IMG/VR virus record: IMGVR_UViG_3300027963_000116
Span: 1 to 44,145 of that record
Direction: 5' to 3' (one strand)
DNA: 44,145 nucleotides
Source of the DNA: a virus
This document shows positions 6,035 through 15,600 of the stretch, in pieces. Below the pieces are notes generated by a model that was given only the letters and a program-made list of their open reading frames with translations, had not been told where the DNA came from and made no database searches. How positions within the stretch are numbered: position 1 is the stretch's first letter; each line of letters begins with the position of its first letter. Both the position numbers and the translations under genes were made by a program.

Positions 6035-7593
6035 TGGAAATCATTGAAGACAAGGCGTTGCTGTTACGCACACGTAACCCACACAAGTTCAACGTCATAC
6101 CCAAGCACAAAGTTGTTGGTGAAGAGAACGGCATCTATGAGATCGCTGTGTACTGGGGACTTGATGAAGTAAGGGTACTAAAAAACCTTGGTGTGAAGAA
6201 CGTACCCTCGCCTATCACTAGGCGCTACACATGGGCAGGACGTTACAAGCCTATGGCGCATCAGATTGAGACGTCTGCTTTCCTGACAATGAATCGCAGA
6301 GCGTTCTGCTTCAATGACCCCGGCACTGGGAAAACTTTATCTGCGCTATGGGCGGCAGACTACCTAATGAATCGTGGTGACGTTCGTCGTGTGCTTATCT
6401 TGTGTCCGCTATCAATCATGCACAGCGCTTGGATGGGAGACATAGGCAACAGCATCATCCATCGTTCAGCAGTTGTGGCGCATCACGCGCAGTCATCACG
6501 TCGCATCGAAATGATTCAGCAAAAGTACGAGATCGTTATCGCCAACTATGACGGCTTGAACTTGATAGCAAATGAGATCAACAACGATGGGCGCTTTGAC
6601 TTAGTGATCGTTGATGAAGCCAACGCATACAAGAACCCAAGCACACGCAGATGGAAAGCCTTAGCGTCAATCATCAAGCCTGAGACATACCTGTGGATGA
6701 TGACGGGCACTCCTGCTTCGCAGTCACCAGTGGATGCGTATGGTCTTGCACGCTTAGTTAATCCAAATGGTGTGCCTAAGTTTCAAACGGCGTGGCGCGA
6801 CAAGGTCATGAACAAAATCACAATGTTTAAGTGGGCACCAAAGCCAGACGCAAGAGAAAAAGTGTTCATGGCACTTCAACCAGCAATACGCTACACAAAA
6901 GCACAATGCCTTGACTTGCCCCCTGTGATCACGGTGACGCGTGAGGTGCCTATGACACCGCAACAAAACAAATACTACCGACTGCTCAAAGAGCAGATGC
7001 TTGCACAAGCGGCGGGTGAAACGATCAGCGCTGTTAACGCGGGTGTGGTGGTGAGTAAGTTGTTGCAGATCAGTTGTGGTGCCGCGTACACAGACGATAG
7101 GGAGGTTGTTGAGTTCGATGCCGCGCCAAGATTGAATGTGCTCTGCGAGATACTGGAGGAGACATCGAGGAAAGTGATTATTTTTGCTTTGTTTCGCTCA
7201 AGCATTGAAACCATCGTCACGCATTTAACCAAGCAAGGCTATGGCGTAGGACAGATACACGGCGACGTGACTGCTACTAAGCGCGGGCAGATCATCAACG
7301 ACTTTCAGACTACCGACAACATACGCGTACTGGTGTTGCAACCACAAGCAACGGCACACGGGATTACCCTAACTGCCGCTGACACAGTTGTGTTTTTCGG
7401 TCCACTGATGAGCGTTGAGCAGTATGTGCAGTGCATAGCACGCGCCGATCGTAAAGGTCAAGATTCCGACAAAGTTACTGTGGTACACATTGAGTCAAGC
7501 CCGATAGAGAAAAAACTATTCAAGGCAATGAACACAAAAGTTAACGACAGTATTCTTTTGACTGACATGTTCGCAGAAGAAATGCGAGGTTAA
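6034..7593 (+). CDS. SNF2-type superfamily 2 helicase/ATPase
   Basis: 519 residues from ATG 6034, which has GGGAGG upstream and overlaps the previous stop; a longer in-frame start at 5938 would run inside the previous gene. Motifs run in order: Walker A DPGTGKT (residues 95-101), motif II as VDEAN (193-197, DEAN in place of DEAH), motif III MTGTP (about 223-227), motif V QPQATAHGITL, and motif VI QCIARADRKGQ (466-476). The arrangement is SNF2/RapA-like. Phage SNF2 proteins are thought to remodel protein-DNA complexes or assist replication forks. A promoter-like sequence follows it, so it probably ends this transcription unit. Confidence 0.88.
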   Translation: MEIIEDKALLLRTRNPHKFNVIPKHKVVGEENGIYEIAVYWGLDEVRVLKNLGVKNVPSPITRRYTWAGRYKPMAHQIETSAFLTMNRRAFCFNDPGTGKTLSALWAADYLMNRGDVRRVLILCPLSIMHSAWMGDIGNSIIHRSAVVAHHAQSSRRIEMIQQKYEIVIANYDGLNLIANEINNDGRFDLVIVDEANAYKNPSTRRWKALASIIKPETYLWMMTGTPASQSPVDAYGLARLVNPNGVPKFQTAWRDKVMNKITMFKWAPKPDAREKVFMALQPAIRYTKAQCLDLPPVITVTREVPMTPQQNKYYRLLKEQMLAQAAGETISAVNAGVVVSKLLQISCGAAYTDDREVVEFDAAPRLNVLCEILEETSRKVIIFALFRSSIETIVTHLTKQGYGVGQIHGDVTATKRGQIINDFQTTDNIRVLVLQPQATAHGITLTAADTVVFFGPLMSVEQYVQCIARADRKGQDSDKVTVVHIESSPIEKKLFKAMNTKVNDSILLTDMFAEEMRG

Positions 7594-7614
7594 AAATATT
7601 TTTAAAGAAAGGAG

Positions 7615-7642
7615 TTGCATTGGACAAAACTGTGTGTATGAT
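7615..7642 (+). promoter_or_regulatory. putative sigma70-type promoter
   Basis: In the 82-base gap after the helicase gene, TTGCAT (7615-7620) and TATGAT (7637-7642) are separated by 16 bases, a fair match to -35 and -10 boxes. An AT-rich palindrome (AAAAATATTTTT, 7592-7603) lies just upstream and could act as an UP-like element or weak terminator. The next gene starts 34 bases downstream after AAAAGGAG. The -10 match is good, the -35 match moderate. It would give the SSB/primase set its own start. Confidence 0.45.
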
Positions 7643-7675
7643 GTCAAACACTAGACAAATAAAAGGAGAAGCAAA

Positions 7676-8128
7676 ATGGTAGATATAGATGATGAAGTCG
7701 AGGCACCGCCCTCGCTCGATGCGGAGGAAATCGCCTCTGTACCGATGGATAAGTTAGCCAAGGTCTATCGCAAGATGGCTACTAAGATTCAGCAGTTGAC
7801 CCGAGAGTACGAGACAGAGGTTGAAGCCATTAAGGCGCAACAAGATGTCGTAAAGATCGCACTCAAAGATCAGATGTTGAAACTTGGTGTGAAGTCTGTA
7901 CGCACAGACCAAGGCACAGTAGTCTTGTCGACAACGACAAACTACAACACACAAGACTGGGACTCGTTCAAAGAGTTCATGAAGCAGTACGACGCGCTTG
8001 ACTTAGTTCAACAACGCATATCGCAACTCAACATGAAACGCTTCTTAGAAGAGAACCCCGGAGTTGTACCCCCCGGCCTTAACTCGATGACCGAGTATGG
8101 CATTTCAGTTCGTAAACCAACCAAGTAG
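7676..8128 (+). CDS. hypothetical protein, helical, Gp157-like in style
   Basis: 150 residues. An acidic N-terminus is followed by a long helix (about 25-65, KLAKVYRKMATKIQQLTREYETEVEAI...), then a beta hairpin (GVKSVRTDQGTVVLSTT) and a helical C-terminus ending in PGLNSMTEYGISVRKPTK. The helix followed by 'LGVKSVxTxxGT' resembles phage Gp157-type and other recombination-adjacent proteins; I treat this as a hint only. It sits directly upstream of the SSB candidate, with AAAAGGAG at its start and 17 bases to the next gene. It may be a partner of ssDNA-binding proteins. Confidence 0.65.
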   Translation: MVDIDDEVEAPPSLDAEEIASVPMDKLAKVYRKMATKIQQLTREYETEVEAIKAQQDVVKIALKDQMLKLGVKSVRTDQGTVVLSTTTNYNTQDWDSFKEFMKQYDALDLVQQRISQLNMKRFLEENPGVVPPGLNSMTEYGISVRKPTK

Positions 8129-8145
8129 TTTTAGGAGAAAAAACA

Positions 8146-9054
8146 ATGAGCAATGTTGCTGTATTTAACCCATCCCAAGTCCCCGCCTTCGCAAAGAATC
8201 GCGGTCAGTTGTCTGCCGTAGCCAAAGCCCTAGCCGGTGGTGGTGCAGGTGCTGGCGGTAAGAACATCTCCATCAAGGGCGGTGTGTTTCGTTTGATCGC
8301 CAGTGGCAAAGAAGTTGCCGCGATTGAAGAACGCTACCTCGACGTGGTGATCGTGAACGCCGCACCTAAAGTAAGCCGTGTGTGGTACGCCAAGTCCTAT
8401 GACGGCGCAAGCAGTTCACCTGACTGCTACTCACAAGATGGTGACAAGCCCGCACCTGATGCAGAGAACCCACAAGCATCTACCTGTGCTGCGTGCGAAA
8501 AGAACGTCGCTGGCTCTGGTCAAGGTAATAGCCGTGCTTGCCGTTACCAACAACGTCTTGCCGTAGTGTTGGCTAATGATATGGACGGAGATGTTCTCCA
8601 GTTGACCGCCCCTGCCACATCTGTGTTTGGTAAGGAAGACGGAGAGAACCGCCCACTTCAGGCGTATGCTCGTTGGTTGACTGCGCAGAACATTGACCCA
8701 AGCGAGGTCATCACCCGTATGCGCTTCGACACCAAGTCTGAGTCACCCAAGTTGTTCTTCAAGACTATGCGTTGGTTGACTGAAGATGAGAACGAGACTT
8801 GCCAAGCCAAAGGCAATACGCCCGAAGCCAAGCGTGCTGTCACCATGACGTTCGCTAAGTCTGCTCCTGCCGTAGCCGCTCCTGTGGAGGAAGAAGCCCC
8901 CGCCCCTGCTCCAAAGGCAAAGAAAAAACCTGATCCAGTGGAGGAAAGCGACGAAGAGCCAGTTGTTCGTAAGGAAGAGAAGAAGCCAAACGCTGTACCC
9001 GCCAAGAAAAGCAACCTAGCCGCTATGGTTGATGATTGGGACGAGAACGAGTAA
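8146..9054 (+). CDS. probable single-stranded DNA-binding protein
   Basis: 302 residues. The N-terminus has a Gly/Ala-rich linker (ALAGGGAGAGGKN, about 28-40) and then a beta-rich core of roughly 190 residues that could be an OB fold. Inside it is a Cys cluster (CYSQ..., then TCAACEKN and ACRY, about residues 93-132) suggesting a zinc site, as in T4 gp32. The C-terminal 70 residues are a Pro/Ala/Glu/Lys linker ending in MVDDWDENE, an acidic tail with an aromatic residue as in phage and bacterial SSBs, where it recruits replication partners. Placement between polymerase and primase-helicase fits. No sequence family is proven by eye. Confidence 0.6.
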   Translation: MSNVAVFNPSQVPAFAKNRGQLSAVAKALAGGGAGAGGKNISIKGGVFRLIASGKEVAAIEERYLDVVIVNAAPKVSRVWYAKSYDGASSSPDCYSQDGDKPAPDAENPQASTCAACEKNVAGSGQGNSRACRYQQRLAVVLANDMDGDVLQLTAPATSVFGKEDGENRPLQAYARWLTAQNIDPSEVITRMRFDTKSESPKLFFKTMRWLTEDENETCQAKGNTPEAKRAVTMTFAKSAPAVAAPVEEEAPAPAPKAKKKPDPVEESDEEPVVRKEEKKPNAVPAKKSNLAAMVDDWDENE

Positions 9055-9332
9055 TGGCTTACTCACCGCAAATCATAGACACCGTTAAGAAAGCGCCTAA
9101 GACTTTGGGAAACCAACTTGGGCGTTGGGCGGTACACCTTGATTTTCCCGTGACTAAGATTGCTAAGGCTACTGGTGCATCGCGCCAGTCAGTCTACAAC
9201 TGGTTCGCGGGGGGTGAGGTCTTCGTGGCGTATCGACCCGTAGTCGAGGCGCTTCTCTCTATACTCAAAACTTCGCCTAATGCTGACGTGGCGTGGAGAT
9301 CAACATGCAAAACCTTCGACCTGAAACCCTGA
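9054..9332 (+). CDS. helix-turn-helix DNA-binding protein
   Basis: 92 residues from ATG 9054, which overlaps the previous TAA; an upstream in-frame start at 9036 would sit inside the SSB gene. Residues about 30-55 read FPVTKIAKATGASRQSVYNWFAGG, a good XRE/Cro-like helix-turn-helix with the recognition helix around SRQSVYNWF. The C-terminus is helical (PVVEALLSILKT). No effector domain is present. It may regulate the phage early-to-late switch or bind the origin. No CI/Cro divergent pair is visible, so it is not evidence of lysogeny by itself. Confidence 0.75.
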   Translation: MAYSPQIIDTVKKAPKTLGNQLGRWAVHLDFPVTKIAKATGASRQSVYNWFAGGEVFVAYRPVVEALLSILKTSPNADVAWRSTCKTFDLKP

Positions 9333-9526
9333 CTGACAATGAGCTATTACGCTACGCGCTACTGGAAAACCCTAAAGGTCTGTCTGAGTCTTGGGGCAAC
9401 GTGTTGCTACAACGCATGGCAGTCTTGATAGATCAGAACGACACGCTTCTCAGCGCACAAAACAAAATGTATGAGAGCGCGTTTGAAGAAGGCTTTGCCG
9501 CTGGCGTAGCAGTAGCCAATCAATAA
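9305..9526 (+). CDS. small hypothetical protein
   Basis: 73 residues from ATG 9305, which has GTGGAG 6 bases upstream; an in-frame GTG at 9293 is possible. It is helical and acidic (LTDNELLRYALLENPKGLSESWGNVLLQRMAVLIDQN...), ending with AFEEGFAAGVAVANQ. The 'EEGFAAG' ending recalls small phage proteins upstream of primases. It overlaps the helix-turn-helix gene by 28 bases and lies 13 bases before the primase-helicase. Function unknown. Confidence 0.6.
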   Translation: MQNLRPETLTDNELLRYALLENPKGLSESWGNVLLQRMAVLIDQNDTLLSAQNKMYESAFEEGFAAGVAVANQ

Positions 9527-9539
9527 CCAAAGGATACAC

Positions 9540-12449
9540 ATGACACCCGCTGATTTTCTAGCGGTGGTTTTGCCGTCCTCTGGCGAAGGCCTATATTGCG
9601 CGGTAGAACTCACAAAAAAGAAGGAACACTTCTATGCAGACAACCTTGCTGACATCGTTGCCAAGGTAGACGCTTGGCATAAACTGAACTACGACTGCTT
9701 CTATGCAGTCTCCACATTCGACGAGAAGCGCGGCACGGTTAACGCCCAGTTCGTTCGATCGTTCTTTGTGGACTTGGACGGCTATGCCAGCAAGAAGGAA
9801 GCGGCTCTAGCGCTGGACGCGTTCTTAGACAAGACTGGGTTTAACAAACTTGGCAACCCTTGGGTAGTGGACTCGGGCGGTGGGCTTCACGTCTACTGGC
9901 CTCTGGCGGATTCCATCCCCGCATCTATTTGGCAACCTCTTGCAGAGAACTTAAAAGAACTGTGCAAGCAAGAAGGGTTCAAGATAGACGAAGGTGTGTC
10001 CGCTGACCTAGCCCGTATCCTACGGGTGCCTGAGACAACTAACTTTAAGAAGAAGTACACGACGCCTCGCCCTGTGCGCATACTGCAAGAGGGCGATGTC
10101 TTTAATCTGGAGGACTTCTCCAAGGTCTTGTATGGCAACCTCGTAGCCCCTGTCATGCCCACACCAAGTGAGCAGATTGAGGGCACACGCCCGAGCCGTA
10201 AGCCTGACGCTAACCAAGTCAAACTGGTGGAGAACAGCATCACGTTGTTTGCCAACATCCGCGCTAAGGGTTGCGGTCAGATTGACGATTACATAGCGAC
10301 AGCCACAGAAGACGGCAAAGAACCTGTGTGGCGTGGCATCCTGTCATGGGCACAGAAGTGTGCAGACGGCATGGAGCATGCGATTGAGTTGAGCAACATG
10401 CACCCATACCCGTTGGAGCGCATGCACCAGAAGCTGTCTGAGATCAAAGGTCCGTATGCCTGTGCCAAGATAGACAGGGAGAATCTAGGGGTTTGTCCTA
10501 AGTGTCCACACTGGGGCAAGATAACCAACCCGCTCATCCTTGGGCGTGAGATTCAAGTCGACAACACCGAGAAGACCATCTTGCTTGAGACGTTCACGCC
10601 TGAGCCAGAATCGATCGACGAGGACTTTAATGAGGACTTTGACGACGAAGGCGTCAAGGACACAGCGCCAACTATCACCCGCCCCGTGCCCCCACGCGGC
10701 TTTAGTTACGGCAAGAATGGTGGCATCTACCGCACGCTTGAGGAGAAGGATGCCGAGGGCAAGAAGATAACTAAAGAAGTACAACTGCTTGGCTACGACT
10801 TGTTTGTGGTTGACTTGCTCAAGCAGGAGAATGACCATTTGATTCACATGGCGGCTGTACGCCCCGAGGGCGTGATAACGCTTAACTTCCCACAGCGATC
10901 AATCGTGAGTAAGGACGAGACTCTCAAGTGGCTGGCTAGTCAGAACATTGTGGCTGGTGGCTTTCATCAAAAGAATCTGTACGACTATGTGCTGGCAAGC
11001 GTAGAGAAGGCCTCGATGGAGAAGAAGGCTATCGTTGTGCCGTTCCAATGCGGCTGGCAAGAGGACATGTCGTTCGTCTACAACAACCGCGTGTTCACCA
11101 AAGACGGACGCGAGACACGTATCCCCATGCCGGGGCTTGAGAACATCAACCGCAACACTAACAGCAAAGGCACACTCGACGAGTGGCGCGAGGTCTGGGA
11201 GGTCTTCAAGTCCAAGAAGATGTACGACACGCTGGCATCTTGTGCTGACTCGTTTGGCTCAACCCTGATGAAGTTCACCGAATACGAGGGCTTCATGTGG
11301 CACATCGGCTCACGCCAATCCGGTACGGGTAAATCCCTAACCCTGAGCGCCAAGGCTGGCGTGTGGGGTCACCCCGTGCGCTACCGCACAGGTAAGAGTA
11401 CGTCCCCCGTAGCCATGATGCAACGCGCTGGCTTACTGAACAGCTTGCCTTTGCTGATTGATGAGATCACCAGCCGGAGCCGTGCAGACATGGAGTGGGC
11501 ACCAACTTTCATCTTCGACTATGCCGAGGGTTTGGGCAAGGAGCGGATGGAGGCTGGCTCTAACAAGGAGCGTATCAACCACAGCGTGTGGGCGGCTACG
11601 GGCACGATGACTTCCAATGTGCAGTTGCTTGACTACATGGCGGGGGCTAGGACTTTCAGTTCCAACGGCGAATTAAACCGCATGCTGGAGTGGAACCCGA
11701 CAGAAGAACTCAAGTGGACGGCAGAAGAACGCGAGAAACTTAAAGGTTTGAAGCAGAACTATGGCGTGGCTGGAGAGGCTTGGGTTCGTTGGCTAGTCAC
11801 TCACCAAGACGTTGCCAAGAGAATGCTGGCTAAGGTTGACGCACGGCTCAAGGAGATGATGGAGTTTGCTGACTTGGAGCGTTACTGGCACGCTGGGTGC
11901 ACAGTTACCGTGGCTGCCGCCATTTTGCTCGGACCGAAGTACGCCAACATTATTGAGTTGCCGATCGAGGGCATCATTGAGTCTTTGAAGAAGGTGGTGG
12001 CTAACGCCCGTGCCAAGTTCAAGAGCAACATCCGTACAGCCGAGGACGTACTCAACGCCTACACCGGCAACAACTACGGCGGCTTCGTCATCATCAAGCG
12101 CAACGAAGAGAAGCGCATCCTTGCCTCATGGGGTAGCGGAGAGACGATCGACAAGTCGATTACGAAGACGAAGGTGCTGGGCAGGGTGGAGCATGATCTC
12201 TTAACTCCGGGGTACATCGAGTACTACATCGAGGAGCAGTTGCTTAAACAGCACTGCGTCAACATGAGTTATGGGTACGACGATTTCTGCGAACAGTTGG
12301 AGCAGTTGTTCACCGTGCACTACGTCAAGAAAGATATGCTGGCGCGTACAAACGGCCCGAGTATGCGGGTCAACGTCATGCACATAAGTTGTAGATCGGA
12401 CATCGTAGATGAAGTTAATTTATCCGTTGGACAACCTAAAGCCGCATGA
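9540..12449 (+). CDS. primase-helicase: archaeo-eukaryotic primase-like N-terminus plus DUF927-type helicase
   Basis: 969 residues. The N-terminal 190 residues carry AEP primase-like motifs: FFVDLDGYA (D78, D80), VDSGGGLHVYWPL (H117) and ADLARILRVPETTNFK (about 153-168). A Cys cluster (CAKIDRENLGVCPKCPHW, about 305-322) may bind zinc. The middle region starting FSYGKNGGIYRTLEEKD resembles DUF927. The C-terminal ATPase has Walker A SGTGKS (594-599) and Walker B LLIDEIT (638-644), then an arginine-rich sensor region (ATGTMTSN). It would synthesise primers and unwind DNA at the fork, working with the family A polymerase and SSB candidate. It overlaps the last plus-strand gene by 41 bases. Confidence 0.85.
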   Translation: MTPADFLAVVLPSSGEGLYCAVELTKKKEHFYADNLADIVAKVDAWHKLNYDCFYAVSTFDEKRGTVNAQFVRSFFVDLDGYASKKEAALALDAFLDKTGFNKLGNPWVVDSGGGLHVYWPLADSIPASIWQPLAENLKELCKQEGFKIDEGVSADLARILRVPETTNFKKKYTTPRPVRILQEGDVFNLEDFSKVLYGNLVAPVMPTPSEQIEGTRPSRKPDANQVKLVENSITLFANIRAKGCGQIDDYIATATEDGKEPVWRGILSWAQKCADGMEHAIELSNMHPYPLERMHQKLSEIKGPYACAKIDRENLGVCPKCPHWGKITNPLILGREIQVDNTEKTILLETFTPEPESIDEDFNEDFDDEGVKDTAPTITRPVPPRGFSYGKNGGIYRTLEEKDAEGKKITKEVQLLGYDLFVVDLLKQENDHLIHMAAVRPEGVITLNFPQRSIVSKDETLKWLASQNIVAGGFHQKNLYDYVLASVEKASMEKKAIVVPFQCGWQEDMSFVYNNRVFTKDGRETRIPMPGLENINRNTNSKGTLDEWREVWEVFKSKKMYDTLASCADSFGSTLMKFTEYEGFMWHIGSRQSGTGKSLTLSAKAGVWGHPVRYRTGKSTSPVAMMQRAGLLNSLPLLIDEITSRSRADMEWAPTFIFDYAEGLGKERMEAGSNKERINHSVWAATGTMTSNVQLLDYMAGARTFSSNGELNRMLEWNPTEELKWTAEEREKLKGLKQNYGVAGEAWVRWLVTHQDVAKRMLAKVDARLKEMMEFADLERYWHAGCTVTVAAAILLGPKYANIIELPIEGIIESLKKVVANARAKFKSNIRTAEDVLNAYTGNNYGGFVIIKRNEEKRILASWGSGETIDKSITKTKVLGRVEHDLLTPGYIEYYIEEQLLKQHCVNMSYGYDDFCEQLEQLFTVHYVKKDMLARTNGPSMRVNVMHISCRSDIVDEVNLSVGQPKAA

Positions 12450-12663
12450 TTGCTTCTTTGTCGCGGGGCTAGACGTAGATGGGATTAGGGAGCGCGGCAT
12501 GTCCGCCGCGCTCCAGTACCGCTACAAGATGAAAGCCACTGTGTGTATCTACGACGGCCTTATCGGGGTGCTATTTCGTCGACTTCCCGGCGGCTTGACG
12601 CGGCTACGGTTATCTTCAACTGACGAACCTCTGACAGACGCTCACGCTTCTCCGCTGGACTAA
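12409..12663 (+). CDS. small hypothetical protein ending the plus-strand arm
   Basis: 84 residues. Residues 1-60 (LKPHDCFFVAGLD...IRERGMSAALQYRYKMKATVCIYDGLIGVLFRRLP) follow a pattern I know from small phage proteins: a FFV strand, a helix with Ala and Tyr, then 'K..TVCI..G..G...RR'. The last 25 residues look random and overlap the C-terminus of the giant minus-strand gene by 104 bases. The gene overlaps the primase-helicase end by 41 bases. No terminator separates the convergent arms. Function unknown; possibly nucleic-acid binding. Confidence 0.6.
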   Translation: MKLIYPLDNLKPHDCFFVAGLDVDGIRERGMSAALQYRYKMKATVCIYDGLIGVLFRRLPGGLTRLRLSSTDEPLTDAHASPLD

Positions 12664-15600
12664 TGTCCATAGCCTGTATGGCTTTCTCAAACTGCGTCAA
12701 CTCTTTCATCTGTGTCGTAAAGTAATCGCCCATCTCCCCCGCCATGTACTCGTTCATGTTTGCTTCCAACAAAGCCATGGCCTCGGCGGCACGTCCTTCA
12801 TTAAACATGTTGTCAACAGTGCGCTGAAGTTTGATAGCGTCCTCGAACCGATCATAGGTAGCGTTAATAATCCCCGCCGCATCATTGGGTTGAAACGCCC
12901 CGCCAATTACAGGTAGTTCAGACAGTCTTGCGGCGGCTTTCTCTGGTGTGTCGCCTTTGGGGATACCAATGCTGACGGCTTGAAGGAACGCTAGTCCCAT
13001 CGTACCGGTATAGCCCTTGACTAACTCCTCCAACATGATAGGAGAAAGACCGCCTGCTTTACCAATCAGTTTGGCGGCTTCAGAAGTGTTAACGCGGAAC
13101 TGTTCTTCTGGCAACAAACCTTTCTCGTGCGCAGACAAAATCTCACGCCCTGTGTAGAACGACTTGCCCAGTCCGTACTCAATCAAAGGCTTAGCCGCCT
13201 GCGGTATGCCATACGACGTGCCTCCGGGAATTGTCTGCAACAAGATTTGCTTAAACGCTTTGACTGCTTCTTCGCCGCCATGTTCGTTCACCATAGAGTT
13301 ATACAACGCTTCTGGTATAGCCTTGAAGATGTAGCCAATCTCAAACGGCACAGGAATACGAATAGGTTCGTCAACTCCGGGGATACGTACAAACCAGTTG
13401 CCATACTTCTGCTCAGGTGTAGCGTTCTTGTAGGCTTCGTCGTCCTGCATCATTGCCGCGTAAGCCAAAGTACTTGCCGCCAACATACCGCCACGTTGCA
13501 ATAACTTCTCTTGTATCTTGAGGCGCTCATTAAATGGCATCTTGCCTGTGAGTGCTTTATACAAGACGTTGAGCGCTTGAATCTGTGCGTTAAAGAACGG
13601 GATTAACGAACCAATAATATGAATACTTGGCTCGGCTCCGCGCTTGTTAAAGTTCATAGACTCCAACGCCATAAGCGTGGCTTCCATCTCAGACAGACCT
13701 TGTGCAATATAACTGTTGTACTGTGCGCGGCGAGTGGTGGCATCTGCCTCCATGTTCAACGCTTCAGCCTTAGCCAACAAGTTCATCCAGCCGGGCTTGC
13801 CGTCGGTTATGTCGCGCAGAATCTTGGTTAAGTCTTCTGATGTGCCAGTAAACACTTGACCGCCAGTAACTCCACGTCGCTCCAACGTCTTCTTGGTGGC
13901 GCTATTAAGTTCTTTCAGCGCTCCCAACACAGGAACAAAGTTAGCGCCAGACAAGATAGGTGCCGCCACGGAGTCACGGAACAACTGCCGCGCCGCGTAC
14001 AGAGGGCTTAGGGTAACGGCTTTACGTAATAATCTTGCGGGCATAGCCAAAAGACGCCATATCGCTGGCATCTGTGTTGGGATACCTGCCATACCTTTGA
14101 CCAACAAATCTCCGGGAATCCCCTCTACACCATCAATGCTGGCGTACATGTCCTTGCCGTCTTTCTTGAACTTAACTACGTTCGGTCCAGAAGTAGCACC
14201 AACAATCTTTGCCATTTGCATGTCAACCAACTCAAACACGGCGTTCTTTGTAGCAAAGTTACGCAAACCCATGTCTGCCAACATGTTGGTGTTCTGCACA
14301 GCGCTGGTCATAAAGTCAAGAATAGGCTTATCACCACCAACTAACTCGTGCAAATATGGTTGCTCGGCAATACTGCCAATACGAATCGGCATTGACTTAC
14401 CAATAATAAGTTCTGCAACGCCATTACGCTCACGATACCAAGGGATGTAGTCGTTCTCTTGCATCAACTCTTTACGAGTGGCTTCAGATATAGCCCCGCT
14501 GTCGGCAACAAACTGCAACATATCACGGTTGTATTCGTTGTACTGTCTACGGGCATCTTCAAAAATGCTTTTGAGTGCTGCGTTCTTATTAACAAACCGT
14601 TCCGCTTTAAGAATGTCCGCTTCGGTTACGTCTTTGTCAAAGTTCAGCGTCTCAAAACCTTTACTCTTAGCGCGAATAGCAGACATGTACGCTGTAAACA
14701 TTCGGTTAACAGCTTCACCATTACCTATATATTTCTTAGCGTCCCGCAAAGTCTCCACTACGCCACGAATACTAGCGCCTTCATTGCTCTCAATGATGTT
14801 TTCTTTTGAGCCGTCCGCACGGGTTTTTTCTATGCGTTTAAGCGCACCATTAGCAACAGCCTGAGAAACAAAATTCATTCGCTGGTCATACATCCGCAAG
14901 TAATACATCATCTGAGCGCCTTGGAGCGGTGCCATGACTTTAGAGATGCGTTCAAACCCAGCAAACCGATCAACAAGTTGTGTCTCTAGCCCAACAAAAC
15001 CACCAGCGGCGGCACGCATTTTTTGAATGCTTGTTTTTTGTTTAGCAACAAATTTGTCAAAGGACACGCTGGCATCACGCGCTTCGTCATTGGCATACTC
15101 AGGCGATACGTATGGGAGTGCTTGATCTTTAAATTCTTGTAACGGCGTATTGCTTTCGTAAATTTCTGACTTAGTAGTTGCTAAGATGTCCTCAGATAGC
15201 GCCACGGCTTCGGCAAATACCGACTGCGCCGCTTTAGCAGGCATGTCAAAAAACTTTGTCATTAACTCAACAAAGCGCGTAAAAATACTCTTGCGTGGTT
15301 TTGTCGACGGTATTTCCACTAACATCTTTTGGAAATCGCGGTCAGAATACAACTCCGACAAAAACTCATCTGCGTTCGTAAGTCCGTAGATTGACTGTCT
15401 GTTACGACCAAGATTCATACTGTGCTGACGATAGTAAGCACGCCCCTGTGGTGTTTCTAACCAAGCAACCACTTGTTTACGTAGTGCCTCTACTTGCTCT
15501 CGTAACTCAGGATTTAATTGCATAGCACGACTTGTAGCCGCGTGTGTTAACTCATGCAACAAAATTTTGTTTGCATTTTTGGCAAATTTTGATGGTGCTC

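Noticed and set aside
9054-9332. Helix-turn-helix protein as a lysogeny repressor
   Set aside because: No effector or protease domain, no divergent Cro-like partner and no integrase in the window; kept as a generic DNA-binding protein.
12559-12570. 12-base match CTTATCGGGGTG with the hairpin arm at 21449-21460
   Set aside because: Matches of this length are expected by chance in a 44-kb window, and the first copy lacks the partner arm.
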